Source of the DNA: Bugulina stolonifera
Taxonomy: Eukaryota > Bryozoa > Gymnolaemata > Cheilostomatida > Bugulidae
Length of the DNA: 64,000 bases
Assembly (NCBI GenBank): GCA_935421135.1
Contig: OW285189.1
Coordinates: 10,003,072 to 10,067,071 of the forward strand
Reading direction: 5' to 3'
Below the pieces are notes generated by a model that saw only the letters and a list, made by a program, of their open reading frames with translations, searched no databases and was not told the DNA's origin. Positions 1-11,409 of this stretch are shown here, in pieces. How positions within the stretch are numbered: position 1 is the stretch's first letter; each line of letters starts with the position of its first letter. A program made the position numbers and the translations under genes.

Positions 1-23
1 TCGAACCAACCTCCATGGTTGGA

Positions 24-57
24 CCATAGAGTTATTGATGGGAAGATAACTCTATGG
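24..57. repeat. 12-bp inverted repeat (hairpin)
   Basis: CCATAGAGTTAT at 24-35 and its complement ATAACTCTATGG at 46-57 are separated by 10 nt. A smaller inverted pair (CCAACC/GGTTGG) lies at 6-22. The same CCATAGAGTTATC word recurs near 62,105. It may be the end of a MITE, but no partner end or target duplication is visible. Bases 58-250 hold nothing recognisable. Confidence 0.4.
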
Positions 58-250
58 GTAGGACATGTATGGGTGTGAACAACAGCCCATTGTGAAACGT
101 ATATGCAACACTATATAATATTATATACATGTATATACACTATTGGGTATGTGACTTCTTGCTCATATACATGTATGTACTATCATGTATGCATGTACAA
201 TATATGTATGAATGAGAGCACATTACTTGTGTAATATAATTTATATAACT

Positions 251-355
251 AGGTGACATAGGTGACATAGGTGACATAGGTGACATAGGTGACATAGGTG
301 ACATAGGTGACATAGGTGACATAGGTGACATAGGTGACATAGGTGACATAGGTGA
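251..355. repeat. 9-bp tandem repeat (AGGTGACAT)n
   Basis: Eleven perfect 9-bp units run from 251 to 349, followed by a partial unit. Read on the minus strand they give a repetitive Met-Ser-Pro peptide, which is an artefact of a period divisible by three and not a gene. Confidence 0.95.
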
Positions 356-2540
356 AATGACAGTTGGAGGGACTTCACTTGATGAAACATCGTTATTAGC
401 AAAACAGCAAAAATTATTGGCTGGTTGAATGGTCGTCACTAGCATTAGGTTATTGTGGTGATCAGCCCAAGATTTGGACTAACATATCTGCACAGTAGTC
501 CTATTCAGATAATACAAATAAAGCCTAATATACTACTAGGCTTATAGATAAACAGAAAAACAGTATTATTGACCATATTATTTTAAATAATTTAAATCGT
601 AGGGCAAAAACTTGTACTGTTGATTACATGCTGGCTGATCACCAGGCATGCATTTTGTCAATCAAATTGTCCCAAATTTTACCCTCTCAGTTGGAAGCTA
701 AAAGCTATGAGATTATTGACTATACAAAAGCTCAAGGGCTTGTGGAAGCTGAACACTGGGATGCAATTCTAACAACAGATGCTTCGGTTTCAACAAAATT
801 ATTTCTTCAAACACTAAATGATATAATTACCCAGTGCACCACAATTAGCAGCTCAAAGGGCTGTAAACGGAGTTTCAAACAACCCTGGATGACAAACCGT
901 TTACGAAAAATGGTCACCAAACGCACAAAGTTGCACCGGGACAGTAAAAGAGCCCCATTTGATGTAAAATTAAAACAGGATTACAACAAATTTCGTAACC
1001 TAGTGACTTTTGAAATAAATAAAGCAAAACGAGATTACTTTACATATCGTTATAACCTTTGCAAGGAAAACCAGATCAACAAATGGAAATTCATCAATGG
1101 GCTACTGAATAAGCAGCAACAAAGTTCATTGCCAGTGATTTTAAAAGTGAACAGTCAAGACATCTCAGATCCTTTAGATATCTGTAATATTTTTAACCAG
1201 TTTTTTACTGAAGTCGGTCAAAAACTGACTGACCATCTTGAAAATGGTAGAAGTGATTTTAAACAATATTTTCCAAAGTTACACAATGCTGAGGCCTCTT
1301 TCAATTTCCATGCTATCGAATCTGGAGATGTACTCAGTATCATAGAAAAGTTGAAGATTAAAAAGTCTGCAGGGTATGACAAAATCTCGTCTCTAATTTT
1401 AAAAGAAAATAAGCTAATTTTGACCCCAGTTTTAACTAATCTTGTAAACTTGATCCTTGAGACCCTCACATTTCCAGATTGCCTCAAAGTTGCAAAAATT
1501 ACTCCGATTTTTAAGAAAGGTCTAACAACAGACCCATCAAATTACCGCCCAATTTCTGTCTTGAGTATTGTGTCCAAAATAGTTGAAAAAATTATAGCTA
1601 AACAAATTTTAACGCATCTTGAAAACAATGAACTTTTAACAGATTCCCAGTATGGCTTTAGACCGAGAAGAAACACAACACAAGCCATAAATTGCCTTTT
1701 AGAGACCATTTACAATAAACTAGATAATAGCCATGTATCACAAACCATATTTTTAGATTTTAGCAAAGCTTTTGATACTATTAACCACGAAATTCTTATT
1801 GAAAAACTGAAATTTTATAACTTTTCATTCTCAGCCATTAAACTAATACAATCTTATCTCACTAACAGATATCAATTTGTCAAAATCGGCGATTCTAGCT
1901 CAGAGCTGAGAAAAATAACAACTGGGGTACCACAAGGTTCCGTCCTAGGTCCTTTATTGTTTTTAATTTATATAAATGATCTACTAGGTGCCTCCGATAA
2001 TTTCCAATATGTACTCTTTGCAGATGACACCAATCTGATCAGTTCTAATAAAAACATCACAGAATCTGAACTGCGCAAAATTGAAGATTGGTGTATTGCA
2101 AATAAATTACTTATTAATTTTGATAAGACCTACCAGATAATTTTTAAGAATCATCAGAAAAAAGTTCACTACGAAACCTTCAAACTTCAAAATATAGCAA
2201 CTTCTAATCAGTGCAAATTCTTAGGAATCCGATTGGATGAACATTTAACCTTTCGCTCTCATATTGAGACTGTTGCCCATAAAGTCAATTTCTTGGTCAT
2301 GATGCTTAGACATTTATCAAAATACCTTGATCAGAAAACCCTGATAAACATTTACTACACTTTTATATATCCCCACCTTTTATATGGTTTGGAGTTTTGG
2401 GGACATGCCTGTGAGGGGACAATTTCTCAAATCCTGGTGTGTCAAAAAAAAGCTTTGAGGGTGATCTTTAAACAAAAACCTTTTTCATCGGTGTCAACCA
2501 AGTTTCTTGAATCCAAAATAATGCCGATAAAGATGCTATT

Positions 2541-2806
2541 TGATATGGACACAAACATTAGTCTAGCATACCACACACGCTTACAGTAGAATAGTGTGAT
2601 ATGGACACAAACATTAGTATAGCATACCACACAGCTTACAGTAGAATCTAGATGCTGCTAAACTTTGACTTAGAACTTTGAACCTAACCCTATCAATCAA
2701 ATTGTGATAGCCTAGTTTTTCTGCAGAGTTGTTCATGTATTGCAAAGCAGTAGTTGTAATTTTTACTAGAGACAAATACAATAACAATTATATCAAGGAT
2801 ATAACA
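2541..2806 (+). repeat. Gypsy 5' LTR with internal 55-bp tandem duplication
   Basis: The LTR begins immediately after the CTATT target duplicate. Its first part (TGATATGGACACAAACATTA...) is duplicated in tandem with a period of about 55 bp (2541-2595 and 2596-2646), with small differences between copies. The shared segment from GCATACCACA onward reappears at 5953-6137 as the truncated 3' LTR. Confidence 0.85.
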
Positions 2807-2808
2807 AC

Positions 2809-2824
2809 TGGCGACGAGGATGGG
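2809..2824 (+). promoter_or_regulatory. Primer-binding site of the Gypsy element
   Basis: TGGCGACGAGGATGGG lies 2 nt inside the 5' LTR. It begins with TGG, the complement of a tRNA CCA end, at the position expected for minus-strand priming. The primer tRNA was not assigned. Confidence 0.7.
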
Positions 2825-2872
2825 ATTATACAACATATTCTACTATTAAACTGGACATAACACTAAAACAGC

Positions 2873-5800
2873 ATGGGTGATAAAACAGAACAACTAATAG
2901 CACTGCTAGCTCAGCAGCAGGAGATACAGGCACAGCAACTAGCTGAATTCAGACAGCAGCAAGCAGAGACTAACAGTAAGATTGTAGAACTGCTACAAGG
3001 TAGGACTGATATACCTGTACCTATGTCTGCTTTGCCGAATTTTCCGGGTTTTGATCCAAATCAAGAGCTATTAAGTGATTACATGCAAAGGTTCAGAACC
3101 TTCACAACAGCTCATTCAGTTCATGCTGACAAACAAGCCGGAATATTCTTGACAAATCAGTCCCCATGGCTGTATAAACAACTAAGTAATTTGGCTGCCC
3201 AATTACCGACTCCTAAACAAATGAATGCTCTTACACTCGATGAGATTGAAGGGTTTCTCAAAGAGCAATATGATCCGACCCAGTTCATTGTGAGAGAACG
3301 CCATAAATTCTGGAGTGACATGACCAGAAAACCAGGCGAAAGGATTCATGAATTGGCTGCCCGGATCCGCCAGGACGCCTCTACTTGTGCCTTCGGTGAC
3401 ATCGCAGACCCCCTCGATGACGCAATGAGAACTCGCTTCATGTGTTCAGTCAACAATGAGGCAATATTGAAAGCACTTTTCAAAGTTAAACCCACGGAGT
3501 TAACTTTTGCCAAGGCAGTGGAAATCGCTGTTGAAACCGAAGAGGCATCCAAGGTGGCCAAGGAGACGGTACACGGAGCCACACCCCAACTACACCAGGT
3601 AGTTGACAACAACATAAATAAAGTCCAGGGTAACACCCCCTCACCTCACAAGAACCGAGGCAACCGACGGAACAAGCCTCCACCCAACCAAGGGAAGACA
3701 ATTCCTTGTTTTCGATGTGATAATACTGGTCATGCACCCGATGACTGCAGATTTAAGGACAAATCATGCAATTTCTGTCAAATCAAAGGCCACATTGAGC
3801 GTGCTTGTCGAAAGAAAAAGAAGCAGGAAGCTCAGGTCAAGGTCATCACATCGAAACAAGAGGTGAGGAGAGTTGATTCCATGAATCAACTTCGGCAGGC
3901 AATAATTATAAATGGGCAGGCCGTCCCTCTAGAGCTCGACACAGGGGCCAGTGACAACTTCATCACAAAAGCAGTATGGGAGAAACTTGGAAAGCCATCA
4001 CTGTTGCCCTCAGACACCCGGTATCAGTCAGCCACGCAACATGAGATTACTGTACTCGGGTATTGCCACCTGAAGTCGAAGCTACCTAATAAGCGAGGGA
4101 AAGGAACTCCTATTCGCTATGTAGTGAGCACCGTCCCAGATTTGAACCTCCTTGGGAGACATGCTATATGGACACTGGGAATATCAATTGATGCTGCTCT
4201 AAGCACTACTGCGGGGACACCCCGTGTGCTCACTATTGGAGTGGACGTGCCAGACACACATCTGCAAAATGATTGCAGAGAGCTGTGTAGCGAGTTTCCA
4301 GATCTATTCAAGGATGAACTGGGATGTCTCAAAGGCTATGAACTGGAAGTCAACTTCCAGCCTGACACCCAACCAATCTACTGCCGCCCAAGGCCAGTAC
4401 CATTTGCCCTCCAGGAAGATCTAAACCAAGCTTTAGATGCGGGTATTGCTAAAGGTATATGGAAACCTGTACAGTTCAACGACTATGGCACTCCCATAGT
4501 ACCAGTCAGGAAACCTGGGGGTAAAATCAGAGTGTGTGGAGACTACTCCAAAACAGTCAACGCACAGCTGGAAACCCATCGCCAGCCTATACCCCTACCT
4601 GAAGATCTGATCAGGAAACTTGCCGGTGGCCATGGCTATTCAAAGATAGACCTGGCAGACGCCTATAACCAAATCCCACTGGGACCTGAGAGTCAGAAAA
4701 AACTAGCTTTGTCAACACAAAGAGGAGTCCTTCTCCAGATGCGCCTTCCTTTCGGAATCAGTTCTGCTCCAGGTTATTTCCAGGGGATCATGAATCAGCT
4801 AACCAGTGACCTTCCCGGAGTCGCTGTGTACCTTGACGATATTCTCGTCAGTGGAGCTAATGCCCAGGAACACCTCAGTAACCTCAGAAATCTACTCAAA
4901 CGACTTGATGATCACAACCTCCGTTGCAGACTCGATAAATGTGTGTTTGCACAACCTTCAGTGGAGTACCTCGGCCATAAGCTGACAGCCAGCGGCCTTG
5001 AGAAGGGCAGAAAGGCAGATGCCGTGGCGCAGATGCCAGCTCCAAAGAACCCGGATGAACTAAAGTCATTCCTCGGGTCTATACAGTTTTACCGCAAGTT
5101 TCTACCCAACCTTGCTGAGATTACGGAGCCACTCCATCAGTTGCTGCGAAAAGGAGCGGACTGGTGTTGGGAAGAGAGACAGCAGGCAAGTTATGAGAAG
5201 TTGAAGCAGCACTTGACAAATGATACAGTGCTCACCCACTTCAACCCAAACCTTCCAATAGGTATTGCCTGCGATGCCTCTGAAACAGGCATCGGTGCGG
5301 TACTATTTCACAGATTTCCAGATGGCAGTGAGAGGCCAATCGAGAATGCCTCGAAAACACTTGATGACACACAGAGAAGATATGGACAAATACAGAAGGA
5401 AGCCTTGTCCATAGTTTATGGTCTGAAGAAGTTCTACCAGTACCTTTATGGACGGAGATTTATACTGGTAACAGACCACAAGCCTCTCCTAGCAATGTTT
5501 GGCTCTAAAAAGGGAGTCCCAGCATTGGCTGCCAACCGTCTCTCCAGATGGGCCCTCCAACTCAGCCAGTACGACTACACTGCTGAGTACAGAGCAACCA
5601 GCAAACACGGAAACGCTGATGCTCTCAGTCGTCTACCTGTAGGCCCTGATGAAGGATTTGACGCCACCGAGCGTGATGAAGATGTGGACACTGTGCTGGC
5701 TGTCAGAACCATAGGCCAGCAAGTAACATCGAAAGGCTCTTCACTAGCCAAGGAATCCTCTAAGGATCCAGTTATTTCTCAAGTCATGCGCTACACCATG

Positions 5801-5992
5801 GATGGTTGGCCTCTCAAGGACTTGAGGAAGGAGGGAAATGGAGAGACACTGGAATGTTTCAGACAAGTTGCTGATTCTTTGTCTGTTGTGGACAACTGCC
5901 TACTCTATGGGTCAAGGGTGGCCATTCCACAGAGTCTCCAAAGACAGACTCTGCATACCACACAGCTTACAGTAGAATCTAGATGCTGCTAA
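2873..5992 (+). pseudogene. Gypsy gag-pol polyprotein lacking integrase
   Basis: One frame of 1,039 codons fuses gag and pol. Gag carries two CCHC zinc knuckles (first Cys at residue 279; CFRCDNTGHAPDDC and CNFCQIKGHIERAC). The aspartic protease has LDTGAS (Asp356), the reverse transcriptase YLDD (Tyr653) and RNase H CDAS (Asp801) with a later TDHKPL motif. After about residue 1028 the frame enters 3' LTR sequence, adding about 11 foreign residues before a stop. The H2C2 zinc finger and DDE integrase normally found here are absent. No frameshifts are seen upstream, so this is a recent element disabled by one deletion. The start ATG follows the primer-binding site by about 50 bp. Confidence 0.9.
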
Positions 5993-6137
5993 ACTTTGAC
6001 TTAGAACTTTGAACCTAACCCTATCAATCAAATTGTGATAGCCTAGTTTTTCTGCAGAGTTGTTCATGTATTGCAAAGCAGTAGTTGTAATTTTTACTAG
6101 AGACAAATACAATAACAATTATATCAAGGATATAACA
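5953..6137 (+). repeat. Truncated Gypsy 3' LTR
   Basis: The sequence repeats the 3' part of the 5' LTR (from GCATACCACAC to ATAACA) and is followed by the target duplicate CTATT. The first roughly 80 bp of the LTR are missing at the deletion joint. Confidence 0.9.
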
Positions 6138-6200
6138 CTATTCAAATACCGTCTTATAATTTTCACTTACAATATCTTTAAGACAGATGAAAACTTTTAA

Positions 6201-6576
6201 ATTCTCTAGTAATAACCCATAACTTTAATACTAGAAATAAAAGTAAACTTTTGAAACTGCCAAAAACTAAAACTAACAGGGGGAGGAGATCTGTGTACTA
6301 TGCCGGTATTGAGCTTGTTTCTAGCTATGCCTTGGACATCCTTGACCTCCCTTCCAGGGCTTTTGCGGCGGCTTTGGCGTCTCGTCTCTGGGGGGCGGGG
6401 GTGTGAGCACTGTGGGGTGTCTGGGGGCGTGGTGGGTGCTTCCCCTCGGCACCGGTACACTTGAGCAGGGATTGCCTCGACTCTAGTCTCGGACTATCTG
6501 GCTTCCCTTTTGTGTAATTTTATACTTGCTATGCTTTTACTATAACTTATTGTTGTTATTCATAAGCAATAAACTC

Positions 6577-6624
<48 letters not shown>
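6201..6624 (+). other. LINE 3' UTR and (AAT)n tail
   Basis: After the LINE stop comes a GC-richer UTR (GGGGGCGGGGGTG and CTTCCCCTCGG stretches near 6390-6450). An AATAAA-like run and a perfect (AAT)n repeat at 6577-6624 end the element. No gene is seen here. Confidence 0.7.
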
Positions 6625-6625
<1 letters not shown>

Positions 6626-8913
6626 TAACATAATATATGACAATTTAGTAGATGTAACAATTACAGTATATTATTATATATAATTATATGATACGGTATG
6701 TCTAAATAGATATTATACATACATTATAATACATAGTATTACAAATATTGTGTCATGTAAATAAATTTAGGCTACATGCACTGGCAAATTTTTGTACAAT
6801 ACTATAATACAATACAATACAGAATATGTCACTATAAAATAGAACAATTACTAATGAAGCCAAGCAACACAGGTTCCTACTTTATTCACAGTTGTGAGAT
6901 TTCTGAGATGGTGTTGAAATTGTGTTTTATTGATTGAAAAAATCTTACAAATAATGCAGATGGCTTTATACTGCGACTGAAAGAATAAACAAATAAAAAA
7001 CAAACGACCATTCACACTAGGAGAATAAAAGAAACTCAACAGCAAACATTCTGACCTACCTTGGTGTTGTCTGTACCTTTTATCTCCTTCATTTAGATTA
7101 CTTCCATTTGCCATTTTTTCTCAATGATGTCTTCAGAACATTAGGGAAGCAGCAGGGGTGTTAGCAAGAGCATTACCTTATGACTTTAATACTCTACGCC
7201 CTACTGCATTACCCTACTTTACATCTAATGTAAATATAATAATATTACAATATGTACCAATAACTCTCACCCAGCAGCAGAACCTATCAGATCACCTTAG
7301 ACAGAGTTCTAAGCTCTGGGAAGAGTGGTGGCCGACATCTAAGACTGTATATGTCATCACCAGAACTTCACAGACCATTCTCCAACTTGCATCACAGATT
7401 GTCAGCAGTGTTTATCGCTCTCAGTGTAAAAACACGGGCTATTCATCGTCCATATGTACATGGTCTAGGATTTACCCAGTTTCTTTCTATCAAAGCACAG
7501 TGAAAATACATTGTAGTTAATATTATTGCATTTAGTGTTTCACTAGTAATAACAGTAGTTTCTATGACAAAAATGTTTGATTGCTGCTGTTTTAGCAATA
7601 ATGCAATGCAATTAATTGAGACAACAATAATAAATATGATCTACCCTTAGCTAGTAAATTATTATAGTTGATATTACAGCCATAATATCATAATTATAAT
7701 ATGCTATATAATATATTGAAACATACATGCTTTCTTTGAAATTCAAGTGATATACATGCACTAACAGACTGGCATAAATATAATCCTACACATTCATATA
7801 TAAAGTAATTAATATTGCTTTCAACACCTCCACAATTCACAAAAGAAGATGTTATTACTCGTAGTATTTCAAAAAATTCCCTCAGAAGTTAAAAAAGATT
7901 TTTGAGGGAAACAAAAGTTGTGAGAGGATAACTTCTTACTATGACCATTAGCATAATTCGTTGAGTGCCCATAATCATGATAATATCATGTCACAGCATG
8001 GATTATGCATGCAGTATGCTGGTCAATTAGTATTCTGTTTGTACAATTAGGGGGGCAAGTTGAGTTCTAATGCTTATTATGTGCCTGTCTATGAATATTG
8101 TATAATATTACTGTACATGTATGGCATGGTACTGATTGCAATATCAATTACCATGCTCTGTTGTAGTAGTGCACATGTAAGGTGAAGCTGCTTTCACTCC
8201 TTTGGTCCTAGATTCTGATCACTCCACACACTACACACCATTCACTACCTCTTTGAGTGAGTCTGGTTGACTGTCCAAGCTGTTGATGTGATCACAGGCT
8301 ATACGTTTCTTTTACAACCCAGGCAATCTTAATCTAGAATAATATGCTTGCAATATTATTGGCAAGTAAATTATAACTGGCAGTATATTATATACTACTC
8401 TCAAATTTTACTTCCAAACGTTTGAAATATTTATCACATTTTTAACAATGGCTTCATGATTCTCACTGTTGTCATGGCAACGTCAATAATATGTTCATTT
8501 TGGGTAGAAAGCTAATGACTTTACTATACAGAGTTGTCCAGCATATAAATATTTTCATATTGAATTTCTATTACATGTATCAATTTTATTACACATACAA
8601 TAATGTGCAATTACATCGTTTTACTTGCTATCTATTTTAACATGTAAGCTGCATATGGCACACAGTGTGCAATGTATTCACCTACATAATAGACGGGGGA
8701 TAAGAATACTAGTGGCCTACTAGAGGTAAATAAACACAATTTAATTATTTACTGTTATGATATGAACTAAGTTCTGTGAAGTCTTCTGGACGCATCTGTT
8801 TCTTACTATCATGTCCATCAACATCTAACATAATGCCCATGAGTTGTATACATAATGTCCATTGACATCTACATAATGTCCATGAGTTGTATACATACAT
8901 GTATATACATATA
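6625..8913. other. Unassigned AT-rich spacer
   Basis: No recognisable gene. On the minus strand a short frame at 7114 reads MANGSNLNEGDKRYRQHQG, meets a plausible intron (GT donor near 7057, TTTCAG acceptor near 6980), then reads SQYKAICIICK with CxxC and later HH residues, ending at 6851. This could be a decayed zinc-finger exon pair, but support is weak. A plus-strand frame at 7158-7520 matches nothing recognised. At 8820-8900 a unit of roughly 47 bp (ACATAATG..CATGAGTTGTATACATA) is repeated about twice just outside element E1. Confidence 0.5.
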
Positions 8914-8919
8914 CATATA
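8914..8919. repeat. 6-bp target site duplication of E1 (left), CATATA
   Basis: CATATA directly abuts the AGTAGTATAG terminus at 8920 and is repeated at 18665-18670 after the right terminus. Six bp is the length made by Polinton/Maverick integrases. The surrounding TA-rich repeats would also allow a 12-bp match. Confidence 0.88.
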
Positions 8920-9487
8920 AGTAGTATAGTCAGTGCACTTCTATACAGACACGCACTCATTGACCCCTGTTTTCAACCAATCACAAGCCGGTATTTCCGA
9001 TTTCAACCAATCACAGAAGAGCACAAAAATTTTGCACACGACCTTGCCAAGGTCACCCCAAAATCCCCCCTTCTGATTGGTCGAAAAAACATTTGCACAC
9101 TTGACCCCAAACCCGGCCACTACCCCTTCCCTCCCTCCTTCCCACCCTCCTCCCCTCCCCCACCCCCTACTCCTCCCTCCTCCCCCGCCACCGTCCTCGC
9201 CCCGTCCGCACCACCGCCGCCACCACCACCCTCACCACCGCCGCCGCCGCCACCACCACCACCACCACCACCACCGCCACCACCACCGCCGCCATCACCG
9301 TCATCACCGCCACCCCTCCTCCACCGCCGCCCACCCTCCCCCACAACCCCCACTCACCCGAATGACCGATCGTTTGAGGCGGTCAAGCCGCGTCCGCCCA
9401 CGTTGCGTGCGGCGCCGACCGTACATGTGGAGGCGACGCCAGTGCCCCGTATCCACCGGGCCAAGCGACTAGGCCGCGGCCCGCCGC
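8920..9487 (+). repeat. E1 left terminal inverted repeat (568 bp)
   Basis: It matches the inverted complement of 18125-18664 except for expansion of a (CCA/CCG)n tract at about 9205-9310. The outer 40 bp are AT-balanced. They are followed by two AACCAATCAC boxes (about 8976 and 9004), an inverted ATTGG box near 9075, and a GC-rich inner half ending in GGCCGCGGCCCGCCGC. Long open frames here are compositional artefacts. Confidence 0.93.
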
Positions 9488-9514
9488 CCATCCCGAGTTT
9501 CACTGGGGTGGGAC

Positions 9515-9521
9515 TATAAAA
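9515..9521 (+). promoter_or_regulatory. TATA box just inside the E1 left repeat
   Basis: TATAAAA lies 28 bp inside the repeat boundary and 55 bp before the first ATG at 9576. The CCAAT boxes within the repeat lie upstream. Together they look like a promoter for the rightward gene block. Confidence 0.6.
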
Positions 9522-9575
9522 GATAAGTTTGTCTGATGATAGTATTAATACAAAGAAGACTTAGTCATAGCAAAC

Positions 9576-10961
9576 ATGTCTTTTCTCACCAAAGGAGCAG
9601 CGGGGAGATATGTACTTTTAAAGGAAGTCCTCCCGAAGTCTGTATGAGATTATATGATCAAAAGTAATATCGAAGAAACGAATAGTCCATGGATGTGGTA
9701 TTGGGTTGACAGACTTGCTCATAATTCCTTAGTGGTAGAGCTTGCCATCTATTTTAGAACACTTTCACTCTCTATGAATATCCCTTTTAAGATAGGAGAG
9801 GAAAAGTTGAGGAAAATGGCACTTTGTTATGAAGACTTAACAGGAGCTAGGTCAAGATTTTCATCTATGGTAGAAACAAAAAACGCATCCGTTTCTTCTC
9901 CCTTACTCCTTCTTAGGAATGCGGAGTTGTCAACCTGGTGTAGAGTGGAGGTTGAGAAGATTATTGAAGATAGAAACTGGGATGAAACTGGTGTGGGAGC
10001 GGAGGCCACTTTTAACACTCACTTCTTACTATATCTGGATAATGAACCTGGTGGGGAAGGCTCAAAGAATGAACTCTATCATAGAGTATTGAACATATTA
10101 AAGGATGGGGTAAGAAGATGTCGCTTTGAGGATGGGAAGGAGAAATCGCGAGCGAAGATGAGTTACAATGAAGAAAGCATCCCTGGTTTAATTCTTAGTA
10201 GAGGTAATATGCTATATGCAGGGTGATTGTTTGGAGAACTAGATCCATCCAAAAATGGGTTAGAGGTGATAAGAAGCCCTTCACCAGGAGATGCTAGATT
10301 AGAGGTGAGAGAGACTTCTACAGGAGAGACTAACCAGGTTATGATAGAAGAGGCTGAAATGTGTGACATTGGAGAACTAGATTCATCCAAAAACGGGTTA
10401 GAGGAGATAAGAAGCCCTTCACCAGGAGAAACTAGGGTGGAAGTGAGAGAGACTTCTACAGGAGAGAATAACCAGATTATGATAGAAGAGCAAACTCATG
10501 TAGAAACTAAAGAAGAGGTTGAAATATGTGACAAAAGGGAGCAAGAGATTAGAAAGATAGAACAAGAATTGGCACTAAAGAAAGTGGAATTGGCGGGAGC
10601 ACTGGGGTGGAAAGAAGCATTAGAGATGCAACAGAGAATTGATGCAAGAAAAGAGAGAAGAGCAAATCGCATTACCTTCTTAGAAAAAAAGTTAACAGAG
10701 GAAAGAATGGAAAAAGAGAGGTTAATGATGGAAATCGAGCGTTTGCAAAAAGAAGAAGAAGAAGAAGAAGAAGAAGAAGAAGAAGAAGAAGAAGAAGAAG
10801 AAGAAGAAGAAGAAGAAGAAGAAAAAATGGATAGTGTATCAATTATTGATCACATAATTCCCCACCTGGCTAACAAACTAGATGATGATGATGCAAAAGC
10901 AGAAGGGGAAGATACTAAACTGCCACAGTGGGTTCCAACAGGAGAAAGTAATGATGAATAA
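9576..10961 (+). pseudogene. E1 first gene: acidic coiled-coil protein with two in-frame TGA codons
   Basis: A single frame runs from ATG 9576 to the stop ending at 10961, broken only by TGA at 9645-9647 and TGA at 10224-10226. The pieces are a 23-residue N-terminus, a middle domain of about 190 residues (WMWYWVDRLAHNSL) and a C-terminal part. The C-terminal part has a tandem duplication of about 45 residues (GELDxSKNGLExIRSPSPG seen twice), then a charged coiled coil and a poly-Glu run from (GAA)n at 10749-10822. No known family was recognised. Both TGA codons could derive from CGA by C-to-T change, so decay is the simplest reading; stop readthrough is not excluded. The position, directly after the terminal-repeat promoter, suggests an early gene. 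Confidence 0.6.
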
Positions 10962-11001
10962 AAGTGTATAGATTCCAATTGTTCTCTCAAACAAGGGCAA
11001 G

Positions 11002-11409
11002 ATGTCAAAGCAAGAGGTAGTATGTAGAAATGAGAATTATGAAGATGTGGCTGATGGTCTCTTAGATGAAGTAGTAGCTATCTCTGCTGAAGAGGGAAGG
11101 GAGCAAATAGGAGAGAGAAGCAACAAAAGAAAGAAGTTCACATTCTACATAATCATAATACTATTTATACTTTCTTGCTCATCTTTATCCCCATCAGTTT
11201 ACACATATCTAAGTGATAGAGAACCACCCAATGGCAAAGACAAAGGAGTACTTAAGCAAGGACACTTTTTAAAAACAAACACAACTCTATTAGCTACTCA
11301 ACTGGATCAGCATGCGTCCACACCAAGAAATCGATCTTCGCTTGCAGAGTCCCTTCACAGCTCTAGTCTGTGGTCCAACAGGGAGTGGAAAAACGGAACT
11401 ACTATTTAG
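11002..11409 (+). CDS. E1 small single-pass membrane protein (hypothetical)
   Basis: A frame of 135 residues starts MSKQEVVCRNENYEDVADG. It has an acidic N-terminal half, a basic NKRKK stop-transfer-like patch and one strong hydrophobic segment (FTFYIIIILFILSC, about residues 48-61). The last 32 codons overlap the ATPase gene in another frame, so the C-terminus is constrained by that gene. It fits a membrane-anchored element protein, but no homologous family was recognised. A small leader with a TATA-like GTATAG lies upstream near 10965. Confidence 0.5.
   Translation: MSKQEVVCRNENYEDVADGLLDEVVAISAEEGREQIGERSNKRKKFTFYIIIILFILSCSSLSPSVYTYLSDREPPNGKDKGVLKQGHFLKTNTTLLATQLDQHASTPRNRSSLAESLHSSSLWSNREWKNGTTI

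Larger units (their letters stand above)
2541..6137 (+). mobile_element. Gypsy-type LTR retrotransposon, internally deleted
   Basis: The element is flanked by a 5-bp target duplication CTATT (2536-2540 and 6138-6142) inside the LINE ORF. The LTR starts TGATATGG and ends ATAACA. The 5' LTR is 2541-2806. The 3' LTR is truncated (about 5953-6137) because a deletion joined the end of the RNase H/linker coding region directly to a point inside the 3' LTR, removing integrase and the start of that LTR. One gag-pol frame remains. The two LTRs look nearly identical over the shared 185 bp, which suggests recent insertion. Confidence 0.92.
529..6200 (+). pseudogene. LINE ORF2 fragment: endonuclease end plus reverse transcriptase, split by Gypsy
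   Basis: The frame open from 529 first shows the tail of an apurinic-type endonuclease (SIIDHI and LADH motifs), then a full reverse transcriptase. Visible RT motifs are YRPISVLS, FLDFSKAFDTI, GVPQGSVLGPLLFLIYIND and the catalytic FADD at about 2021-2032. The apparent stop at 2587-2589 lies in Gypsy LTR sequence and is not native. The true C-terminus is recovered after the Gypsy: the CTATT target duplicate at 6138-6142 restores the frame, giving LFKYRLIIFTYNIFK and a stop at 6198-6200. Upstream stops at 496 and 526 confirm 5' truncation. The frame is otherwise open, so the copy may be fairly young, but it cannot encode a working ORF2 protein. Clade is CR1/Jockey-like at best guess. Confidence 0.85.
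529..6624 (+). mobile_element. 5'-truncated LINE (non-LTR retrotransposon) carrying a nested Gypsy
   Basis: The LINE begins abruptly inside its endonuclease domain: the open frame starts at 529 and the ADH motif is at about 633-641. It continues through reverse transcriptase, is interrupted at 2540 by a Gypsy element, and resumes at 6143 for the last 19 codons, with stop at 6198-6200. A 3' UTR of about 370 bp follows and ends in a simple (AAT)n tail at 6577-6624. A truncated 5' end with a simple-repeat 3' tail is typical of target-primed reverse transcription. No target duplication was identified at the 5' edge. Confidence 0.85.

Noticed and set aside
2442..2630. LINE reverse transcriptase ending naturally at 2589
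   Set aside because: That end is Gypsy LTR sequence; the native C-terminus continues at 6143-6200 after the CTATT duplicate.
8887..9519. Long proline-rich, and overlapping His-rich and Gly-rich, open frames on both strands
   Set aside because: They lie in the GC-rich (CCA/CCG)n part of the E1 terminal repeat; several frames stay open because of composition. The same frames recur in the right repeat at 18140-18535.
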